DNA of 12,697 nt. It comes from Clostridia bacterium (GTDB lineage Bacteria > Bacillota > Clostridia > Oscillospirales > CAG-272). This document shows, piece by piece, positions 6,633 to 11,999 of the stretch. The stretch spans positions 1 through 12,697 of the forward strand of contig JAFQUL010000016.1 in NCBI GenBank assembly GCA_017408535.1, read 5' to 3'. The notes under the pieces were generated by a model. That model was not told the origin of the DNA, searched no databases, and saw only the letters and a list, made by a program, of their open reading frames with translations. Position 1 is the stretch's first letter. Every line of letters starts with the position of its first letter. A program made the translations under genes and the position numbers.

Positions 6633-6839
6633 TTACTCCGCCGTTGCCTCAAATCCTGCTTCCTTTACTGCGGCGATGAGGGTATCGGTGGAAATATCCT
6701 CCTTTGATTTTACCGTAGCGGTCTTTTTCTTAAGATCGATCTTAATCTTATCTACTCCCGGTACAGCGGTAAGAGCCGCATCAACTCTTGCCTTGCAGTG
6801 CTCGCACATCATACCTTCTACTTTAAGTGTTGCTTTCAT
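6633..6839 (-). CDS. copZ: CopZ-like copper chaperone (HMA domain)
   Basis: A 68-residue single heavy-metal-associated domain with the metal site GMMCEHC (about 9-15), the ferredoxin-like fold pattern (VDKIKIDLKKKTATVKS) and the usual ending AVKEAGFEATA. Such proteins carry Cu(I) in the cytosol and deliver it to CopA or a copper sensor. It is the last gene of the operon, 25 nt after copA, with AAGGAG upstream of the ATG at 6839. Length is typical. The metal could in principle differ, but the CPC-type ATPase next to it supports copper. Confidence 0.93.
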   Translation of the reverse strand: MKATLKVEGMMCEHCKARVDAALTAVPGVDKIKIDLKKKTATVKSKEDISTDTLIAAVKEAGFEATAE

Positions 6840-6864
6840 TTTTTATCTCCTTATATGTTTGTTA

Positions 6865-8979
6865 TTACTTGAATTTTCTGAGTCTGAGGGCGTTGAGGAC
6901 AACGGTCACAGAGCTGAAGCTCATTGCCGCCGCCGCTATCATTGGGTCGAGAGTTATACCGAACAGAGGGTAAAGAACTCCAGCCGCCACGGGTATACCG
7001 AGACAGTTATAGAAGAACGCCCAGAAAAGGTTTTCTCTGATATTTCTGAGGGTCGCACGGCTGAGTCTCACCGCCTTGACTACGTCTCCGAGACTGCTTG
7101 ACATAAGCACTACGTCAGCGGACTCAATAGCTATATCCGACCCGGCGCCGACGGCTATACCAACGTCAGCCACGGTAAGGGCAGGGGCATCGTTTATGCC
7201 GTCGCCTATCATTGCTACCGTCTTTCCCTTTGTCTTAAGCTCTTCTATTTTATCTGCCTTATCTCCCGGGAGCGCACCTGCTATATAGTCTCTGATACCT
7301 ACCTTTTTGACTACCTCGGCGGCGGTCAGCTCATTGTCTCCCGTAATCATAACCGTGTCGGCATCCAGCAGTTCAATAGCCTCCTTCGCACCCTCACGTA
7401 TTACGTCAGACACACCGAAGGTGGCTATATGTTTTCCGTTTTTCGTAAAGAAGATGGGAGTCATTCCCCGACGGGCGAATTCTTCATCATCAACGCCTGT
7501 CAATGCCTTGTTGCCTGCCCGATATTCGTCGCCGTTTATTACGGCAATTATACCGCGGCCGATAACGTATTCCCCTCGCTCCGTCTCAAGAAGCTTGCCC
7601 CCTCTCTCTCTGCAGTAGTCGCATACCGCACGCGACAGGGGGTGCTCAGAGATATTCTCAAGGGTATACGCAATATCCGTTATATCTTCTCCCTTGACCT
7701 CAGTTACCGTGGGAGTACCCTCTGTAACTGTACCGGTCTTGTCAAAAACAAAGGTGTCAGAACGTCCGAGAGTCTCAAGAGCGGCGGCATCCTTAAAGAG
7801 CAAGCCGTTCTCAGCGCCCTTGCCGGTAGCGACCATTATAGCGACCGGTGTCGCAAGTCCAAGGGCACAGGGGCAGGATATTACCAGCACCGAGATACCG
7901 GTAGTAAAGGCAAACTCAAAGCCGCTTCCGAGTATCATCCATACGGTAAAGGTAATTACCGCTATAGCCATAACGGTAGGCACGAACACAGCCGCAATCC
8001 TGTCAGCCATTCGCTGAGCCGGTGCTTTTGTGGAGGAGGCGGTCTCCACCATTTCTATTATTCTCGCTAAAGTGGTTTCCGCTCCGACCTGAGTGGCACG
8101 GAAGCGGAAATTTCCGTTCTTGTTGACAGTTCCGCTGATGACACTGTCTCCCTCGGTAACGGTTATCGGGATGCTCTCACCCGTCACCGCACTCTGATCA
8201 ACGTCACCGCTGCCGCTGATAACTGTGCCGTCTACCGGGATCCTCGTTCCCGGCTTGATAACCACTGTCTGTCCCTCTCTTATCTCGCTTGAGGGGATCT
8301 CTGTCTCTCTTCCCTCTCCGTCAAGAACGGTGCTCTTCTCGGGAGTCAGGTCGATAAGCTTGTTCACCGCCTCTTTTGTCTTGCCCTTGCTCTTGGTCTC
8401 AAGGAATTTACCGAGAGTTATAAGAGTCAGTATCATTCCGGAGGACTCAAAATAGAGGCTATGCGCGGAATACAGGAAAAGTGCCGCTATACTGTACACC
8501 GCAGAGGCCGCAGAGCCGATAGCCACAAGAGAGTCCATATTAGGCGAAAGGGTAAACAATGCCTTAAAGCCAACTGTAAAGAACTTTCTGTTAAGGATCA
8601 GTATGGGGATCAGAAGCACTATCTGTATTATGCCGTTTATCCTGTAGTTATGAAGGAACTGCGGCATCGGTATCGGGAGCATATGCCCCATCGCCACGAA
8701 CATAAGAGGAATGAGAAAAACGAAGGAAAAGATAAGCCGACGCTTCATTTCCCGTATTTCCGCCGAATTGTCCGAACGCTTGATAGTGAATATCTCACAG
8801 CCGTAGCCGGCATTCACCACGGCGGCGATGATCTCCTCGGTGGAGCAGGAGTATTCCGCCGTCATCGTTCCCGACAAGAGATTTACGCTTACGCTGTCAG
8901 CTACCGCCGCCACCGCCTTTTCCACTCGCCCGGAGCAGACGGCACAGCTCATTCCGCTGACCGAAAATTTCTGTTTCAT
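6865..8979 (-). CDS. copA: Copper-exporting P1B-type ATPase CopA
   Basis: A 704-residue P1B-ATPase that pumps Cu(I) out across the cytoplasmic membrane. One N-terminal HMA domain has GMSCAVC (9-15). Next come paired transmembrane helices, the actuator motif TGES (266-269), the intramembrane metal site CPC (369-371), the phosphorylation motif DKTGT (413-417), HP (446-447) of the nucleotide domain, GDGINDAP (592-599), and the last helices with YN (657-658) and MSFSS (686-690), the residues that define Cu(I)-type P1B pumps. Many homologues have two N-terminal HMA domains; this one has one, with CopZ encoded separately downstream. The ATG at 8979 follows AGGAG. It lies 20 nt after the MBL gene with no terminator between them, so all four minus-strand genes look co-transcribed. 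Confidence 0.96.
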   Translation of the reverse strand: MKQKFSVSGMSCAVCSGRVEKAVAAVADSVSVNLLSGTMTAEYSCSTEEIIAAVVNAGYGCEIFTIKRSDNSAEIREMKRRLIFSFVFLIPLMFVAMGHMLPIPMPQFLHNYRINGIIQIVLLIPILILNRKFFTVGFKALFTLSPNMDSLVAIGSAASAVYSIAALFLYSAHSLYFESSGMILTLITLGKFLETKSKGKTKEAVNKLIDLTPEKSTVLDGEGRETEIPSSEIREGQTVVIKPGTRIPVDGTVISGSGDVDQSAVTGESIPITVTEGDSVISGTVNKNGNFRFRATQVGAETTLARIIEMVETASSTKAPAQRMADRIAAVFVPTVMAIAVITFTVWMILGSGFEFAFTTGISVLVISCPCALGLATPVAIMVATGKGAENGLLFKDAAALETLGRSDTFVFDKTGTVTEGTPTVTEVKGEDITDIAYTLENISEHPLSRAVCDYCRERGGKLLETERGEYVIGRGIIAVINGDEYRAGNKALTGVDDEEFARRGMTPIFFTKNGKHIATFGVSDVIREGAKEAIELLDADTVMITGDNELTAAEVVKKVGIRDYIAGALPGDKADKIEELKTKGKTVAMIGDGINDAPALTVADVGIAVGAGSDIAIESADVVLMSSSLGDVVKAVRLSRATLRNIRENLFWAFFYNCLGIPVAAGVLYPLFGITLDPMIAAAAMSFSSVTVVLNALRLRKFK

Positions 8980-8999
8980 AATATCTGTTCTCCTGTCCG

Positions 9000-9788
9000 T
9001 TATACCGTTACCGAAGATCCGGAGGAGATATAACGGAGCCTGTCTCCCATTATGTTCTTAAGAAAAGCAAACTGCTCCTCTCCCGTACAGTGACCGGTAT
9101 AATACTCGGCGGGATAACGCATAAGCAGCTCAGCCGCCGCAGTAAGACGTCCGCCGTCCTCTCCGGGATCAAGCTTCATAAAGTGGAAGCCGCCCACCAG
9201 CACGTCAGGCAGAAACCATCCCATAATATTGAATATACCCTTGTGTGAGCAGCCGCTGATAACGGTACGTTTTCCGTTTTCACTGATACAGAGATATTGC
9301 TCGTGAAGGAAATCGTCAGGCCGAATATCCCCGTCCCGCTTTATCCCGAGGCCGAAGGGGTCGGTACCGTACTTTCTTTCTCTTTCGTTGCAGGAGTAGA
9401 GCTCCAGCTCTCCGTCTATTCTCAGATGATCCCCCACGGCGATCAGCCTGCCGCTGTCTCTGAGTGCGGGATCAAGTCCGATATACTTGCCCTCACCGTT
9501 ATAATGCTCGCCGAATGCGTATTTGCTGATATATACCGGTGCATCATGGTTGATGCGGAGAAACTCACCGAGACCTCCGCCGTGGTCGTAATGCCCGTGA
9601 GAGACCACCGCTATATCCACAAGCGAAAGATCTATTCCCAGCTTCTCGGCGTTTCTTATAAACAGATCGCTCTGTCCCATATCAAACAGCAGCTTATGCC
9701 GCTCAGTTTCTATATAAAGGCTGAGTCCGTGCTCTGCATCAATATCTCTGCCGCAGGCGGTGTTCTCACAAAGAACGGTTATCTTCAT
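9000..9788 (-). CDS. MBL-fold metallohydrolase (MJ0301-like family)
   Basis: A 262-residue cytosolic metallo-beta-lactamase-fold protein. The metal motif is SHGHYDHGGGL (63-73; H64, H66, D68, H69), with further ligand candidates GCSHKG (H182), GGFHF (H202) and YTGHCTG (H233). The long DPALRDSG insertion and the GCSH...GGFH layout match the subfamily often labelled 7,8-dihydropterin-6-methyl-4-(ribofuranosyl)aminobenzene-phosphate synthase after the archaeal MJ0301. That reaction is unlikely to be the role in a bacterium. The ATG at 9788 overlaps the end of the DUF134 gene by 23 bp, with AGGGAG upstream, so the two are translationally close. Position between a regulator and copA suggests a connection to metal stress, but the substrate is unknown. 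Confidence 0.88.
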   Translation of the reverse strand: MKITVLCENTACGRDIDAEHGLSLYIETERHKLLFDMGQSDLFIRNAEKLGIDLSLVDIAVVSHGHYDHGGGLGEFLRINHDAPVYISKYAFGEHYNGEGKYIGLDPALRDSGRLIAVGDHLRIDGELELYSCNERERKYGTDPFGLGIKRDGDIRPDDFLHEQYLCISENGKRTVISGCSHKGIFNIMGWFLPDVLVGGFHFMKLDPGEDGGRLTAAAELLMRYPAEYYTGHCTGEEQFAFLKNIMGDRLRYISSGSSVTV

Positions 9789-10158
9789 CTGTTATCTCCC
9801 TTCCGCGGTAATGACCGCAGGTGCAGTTTTCTCTGGTACAACGGCCGCTGTCCCCGTTTTCACGTCTGTTCTCGCACAGTCTGAAGGCACCGCCCTCTAT
9901 CTTTATTCCGAGGCCGTCAACAAGGGCCGTGGCTATCTTCTCTCTGGCTGAGGTATATATCTGCTGAACGGTGGTGCGGGCAATCTGCATGTGCTCGCCG
10001 CACTCCTCCTGGGACAGACCCTCTTTATCTATCAGTCTCACCGTCTCGTATTCGTCTACCGTCAGGATCACCTGTCTCTCGGTCCTCTCCCCTATGGGCA
10101 CAAAGCCCTCTGTCCTCGGCATACAGCATACCTTTCTGCTCTTGGTAGGTCTTGACAA
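9766..10158 (-). CDS. DUF134 (UPF0251) predicted DNA-binding protein
   Basis: A protein of about 130 residues of the DUF134 family, predicted HTH regulators. It has the family opening RPTKSRKVCCMP, the conserved ILTVDEYETVRLIDKEGLSQ (about 31-50), a sigma-4-like HTH (EECGEHMQIARTTVQQIYTSAREKIATALV, described in two parts: helix pair at 51-60, recognition region at 61-80) and LGIKIEGG (83-90). The tail is Cys/His rich: C95, C107, C112, C114 and H116, a plausible metal or Fe-S site. I chose the TTG at 10158 because AGAGGTG lies 6 nt upstream and it gives the family's usual MxRPxK start; a GTG at 10176 is in frame but has no ribosome site. It is first in the operon and its promoter carries a perfect inverted repeat, so autoregulation and control of copA/copZ are likely but unproven. 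Confidence 0.88.
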   Translation of the reverse strand: MSRPTKSRKVCCMPRTEGFVPIGERTERQVILTVDEYETVRLIDKEGLSQEECGEHMQIARTTVQQIYTSAREKIATALVDGLGIKIEGGAFRLCENRRENGDSGRCTRENCTCGHYRGREITDEDNRSL

Positions 10159-10216
10159 CTCCCTCACCTCTTTCACCGACTGTTATATATAGTAATTATA
10201 TATGCTTTCTGATTAG

Positions 10217-10245
10217 ATTGTATCATTTTTTTCGGCATATGTCAA
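10217..10245 (-). promoter_or_regulatory. Promoter of the DUF134-MBL-copA-copZ operon
   Basis: On the minus strand, -35 TTGACA (10240-10245), 17 bp, -10 TACAAT (10217-10222). Predicted start near 10210, about 50 nt before the TTG start. The -35 is buried in an 11-bp inverted repeat. Confidence 0.85.
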
Positions 10246-10266
10246 TAATTTTTAATGACATATGCC
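10234..10266. promoter_or_regulatory. 11-11-11 bp inverted repeat, candidate operator
   Basis: Perfect arms GGCATATGTCA (10234-10244) and TGACATATGCC (10256-10266) flank an 11-bp AT spacer, so the centres are 22 bp apart, about two helical turns. Each arm is itself a near-palindrome around CATATG, so the site could hold two dimers on one DNA face. The left arm covers the -35 box of the DUF134 operon. This is the geometry of a repressor operator; the DUF134 protein is the nearest candidate ligand. Confidence 0.7.
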
Positions 10267-10329
10267 ATCTATTTTTTCACATCTCCTTTTAGACTGAGAA
10301 AAAAATGCAAAAGGTGCAGAAATAGATGG
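10265..10329. repeat. Inverted repeat with 10-bp arms
   Basis: CCATCTATTT (10265-10274) and AAATAGATGG (10320-10329) are perfect complements across 45 bp. Inside them CCTTTT (10285-10290) and AAAAGG (10309-10314) can also pair, so the strand could fold into one long imperfect hairpin. It shares 2 bp with the operator at 10234-10266. No promoter or terminator identifies it as an RNA gene. Confidence 0.5.
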
Positions 10330-10334
10330 AAAAA

Positions 10335-10380
10335 ACAGTTTTTTCATCAAAAATAACGATAACTTTTTTGCAAAAACTGT
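10335..10380. repeat. Inverted repeat with 9-bp arms before the hydrogenase promoter
   Basis: ACAGTTTTT (10335-10343) and AAAAACTGT (10372-10380) are perfect complements across 28 bp. The element ends 22 bp upstream of the -10 of the hydrogenase promoter and so covers its -35 and upstream region. On the plus strand a T-run (10384-10390) follows, but the stem is AT-rich and weak as a terminator. Confidence 0.45.
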
Positions 10381-10402
10381 AGATTTTTTTCTTTATATAG
10401 TG

Positions 10403-10408
10403 TATAAT
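10403..10408 (+). promoter_or_regulatory. -10 element of the hydrogenase operon promoter
   Basis: An exact TATAAT at 10403-10408 with start near 10415. The -35 position (about 10380-10385, TAGATT) is poor, so an activator or the A/T-rich upstream DNA may help. The leader to the first ATG is about 95 nt and contains the Rex-like site. Confidence 0.55.
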
Positions 10409-10445
10409 TAGATGCGTATGGTTAAAGCTATTTGCGGACATTGCT

Positions 10446-10463
10446 TTGTTATTTTTTTAACAA
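10446..10463. promoter_or_regulatory. Rex-type operator in the hydrogenase leader
   Basis: TTGTTA-tttttt-TAACAA matches the Rex consensus TTGTTAANNNNTTAACAA at 13 of 14 defined positions. Rex is the NADH/NAD+-sensing repressor of Firmicutes and commonly governs hydrogenase, alcohol dehydrogenase and butyrate genes. The site lies about 30-50 nt after the predicted start, a roadblock position. The rex gene itself is not in the window. Confidence 0.75.
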
Positions 10464-10510
10464 TGTACTGTCTGCATGATCACAATATCCAAGGGAGGCT
10501 ATGAATTTTA

Positions 10511-11005
10511 ATGAAAAAGAAACTGACCACAATTCCCTTTAAGGGGACTCAGGCGCAGGAAGCACAGCTCGACGAGCTGATCGCTAAGAACAAAAACGTT
10601 CCCGGCGCTCTCATGCCCGTTCTTCAGGGAGCTCAGGAGATCTACGGTTATCTTCCTCAGGAGATAATCCGTCACATCGCTCTCGGTATGGACAAGTCCA
10701 TCTCTGAGGTTTACGGTGTTGCATCCTTTTATTCCCAGTTCACTCTTACCCCCAAGGGAGAGTACGCCGTTTCCATCTGTCTCGGTACCGCTTGCTACGT
10801 TAAGGGTTCCGGTAAGCTTATGGAAGAGTTCGAGAAGGAGCTCGGCATCAAGGCAGGCGAAACTACCGCTGACGGTAAGTTCAGCCTTACTGACACCCGT
10901 TGCATCGGTGCGTGCGGTCTTGCACCCGTTATCACCGTCAACTCTGACGTTTACGGCCGTCTCACCCCCGCAGAAGTTAAGGGTATCGTAGATAAATACC
11001 GCTAA
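10511..11005 (+). CDS. hydC: NuoE/HydC-like [2Fe-2S] subunit of NADH-linked hydrogenase
   Basis: A 164-residue thioredoxin-fold ferredoxin subunit related to complex I NuoE, HydC of bifurcating [FeFe]-hydrogenases and HndA. The helical start ends in ALMPVLQGAQEIYGYLP (33-49), then SEVYGVASFYSQF (65-77), and the cluster ligands are C90, C95 (CLGTAC), C131 and C135 (CIGAC). It passes electrons between the flavin subunit and the rest of the complex. It is the first gene of the operon. The nearest ribosome site, GGGAGG (10493-10498), is 12 nt from the ATG, longer than usual; an ATT codon at 10505 is in frame with better spacing. Codon use is strongly biased (GTT, CTT, ACC, AAG), as in highly expressed genes. 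The family is firm; hydC versus hndA naming is less so. Confidence 0.93.
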   Translation: MKKKLTTIPFKGTQAQEAQLDELIAKNKNVPGALMPVLQGAQEIYGYLPQEIIRHIALGMDKSISEVYGVASFYSQFTLTPKGEYAVSICLGTACYVKGSGKLMEEFEKELGIKAGETTADGKFSLTDTRCIGACGLAPVITVNSDVYGRLTPAEVKGIVDKYR

Positions 11006-11015
11006 TTCCTAAATT

Positions 11016-11555
11016 ATGGAAGAGCTGTCACAAAACATACTCGACATCGCTATGAACTCCGTAGCGGTCAAGGCGAGAAATATAGATATCTTCCTTACCG
11101 AGGACACTCACCTCTCCACTCTTGAAATATCCATCCGCGACAACGGGCCGGGTATGAGCGAGGAAACGGTAGCGAGAGTTACCGACCCCTTCTACACCTC
11201 CCGCAAGACTCGCAAGGTCGGTCTCGGTATTCCCTTTTTCAAGATGCAGGCAGAGATGACGGGGGGCAGCTTCCGTCTTGAGAGTGAGCTGGGGCGCGGA
11301 ACTACGGTCACCGCAGTTTTCCGTACCGATCACCTTGATGTCATACCCGTGGGCAACCTTCCCGAGACGATGATGACTCTGGTAGGCGCCGCCCCGGATA
11401 CCGAGATCAGTCTGATCTACCGCCGTGACGGTGAGGAGGTTACCTTTGATACCGGTGAGATCCGCGCAGTACTGGGAGAGGATGTTCCTCTCGATACTCC
11501 GCAGGTGCTTATCTGGATCAGAGACAGTCTCACAGAAGAGCTCAGCGCTCTTTGA
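11016..11555 (+). CDS. Stand-alone HATPase (histidine-kinase-like ATP-binding) protein
   Basis: A 179-residue protein holding a GHKL ATPase domain without a histidine-bearing dimerisation domain. The N box is ILDIAMNSVAVKA (8-20, N14), G1 is RDNGPGM (41-47), the F box DPFYTSRKTRKVGLG (57-71) runs into G2, and G3 is GRGTT (93-97). Residues 105-179 are an extra C-terminal part I do not recognise (MMTLVGAAPDTEISLIYRRD). It resembles anti-sigma kinases or the catalytic half of sensor kinases. Similar proteins are known inside clostridial [FeFe]-hydrogenase operons, where their role is unclear. It starts 10 nt after hydC with no clear ribosome site, so it is probably translated by coupling. Possible roles include a switch-type kinase or an assembly/regulatory ATPase. 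Confidence 0.88.
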   Translation: MEELSQNILDIAMNSVAVKARNIDIFLTEDTHLSTLEISIRDNGPGMSEETVARVTDPFYTSRKTRKVGLGIPFFKMQAEMTGGSFRLESELGRGTTVTAVFRTDHLDVIPVGNLPETMMTLVGAAPDTEISLIYRRDGEEVTFDTGEIRAVLGEDVPLDTPQVLIWIRDSLTEELSAL

Positions 11556-11590
11556 CCACAAGATTATTATGAAAGGAAATATACCTTATT

Positions 11591-11962
11591 ATGAAAACTC
11601 TTGCAGAACTTAATGCTATAAGAGAGCAGATGAAGAACAGGGTTGCAGTTCGCCGTGAGAATGAAGACGGTATCCGTGTAGTTGTCGGTATGGCAACCTG
11701 CGGTATCGCAGCAGGCGCCCGCCCCGTACTCAACGCTTTTGCTGAAGAAGCAGCTAAGATCGATGACGGCTCCGTTATCGTTACCCAGACCGGTTGTATC
11801 GGTATCTGCCAGTACGAGCCCGTTGTTGAGATCACCCTTCCCGGCCAGGAGAAGGTAACCTACGTTAAAATGACCGCTGAGAAAGCTAAGGAAGTTTTCG
11901 AAAAGCACGTTAAGGGCGGCACTCCCATTGCTGAATACACCATCGGTGCATATCGCAAATAA
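11591..11962 (+). CDS. HndB-like thioredoxin-fold [2Fe-2S] protein
   Basis: A 123-residue protein like the HndB subunit of NADP-reducing hydrogenase. After a short helix it has MATCGIAAGARPV (34-46), then VIVTQTGCIGICQYEPVVEI (62-81). C37, C69 and C73 are retained; the fourth Cys of the NuoE-type CX4C is missing (CGIAAGA), as I recall for this family, so the cluster may be ligated differently or absent. It ends with conserved VFEKHVKGGTPI (102-113). It is co-directional, 35 nt after the ATPase gene and 37 nt before the flavoprotein gene. AAAGGA lies about 13 nt before the ATG. Likely an electron-transfer subunit of the same hydrogenase complex. Confidence 0.9.
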   Translation: MKTLAELNAIREQMKNRVAVRRENEDGIRVVVGMATCGIAAGARPVLNAFAEEAAKIDDGSVIVTQTGCIGICQYEPVVEITLPGQEKVTYVKMTAEKAKEVFEKHVKGGTPIAEYTIGAYRK

Positions 11963-11999
11963 GCCCGATAAATAATAGAGAAAGAGGTAGAAACAAAAC

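Noticed and set aside
6454..7101. A 215-codon plus-strand open frame over copZ and the end of copA
   Set aside because: Antisense to two well-supported genes and to the transposase remnant; no family resemblance.
7429..8070. A 213-codon plus-strand open frame inside copA
   Set aside because: Antisense to the CPC and DKTGT-encoding part of copA.
10335..10390. Intrinsic terminator suggested by the 9-bp-arm repeat followed by seven T
   Set aside because: The stem is almost all A/T with a 28-nt loop, and no transcript from upstream on the plus strand is evident, so it is reported only as a repeat.
10501..10542. A 13-codon leader peptide (ATG at 10501) overlapping the start of hydC
   Set aside because: Its ATG is only 2 nt from the GGGAGG site, the peptide has no regulatory codon run, and no attenuator structure follows.
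11028..11561. A 177-codon open frame opposite the HATPase gene
   Set aside because: Fully antisense to a gene with clear N, G1, F and G2 boxes; no motif and no ribosome site of note.
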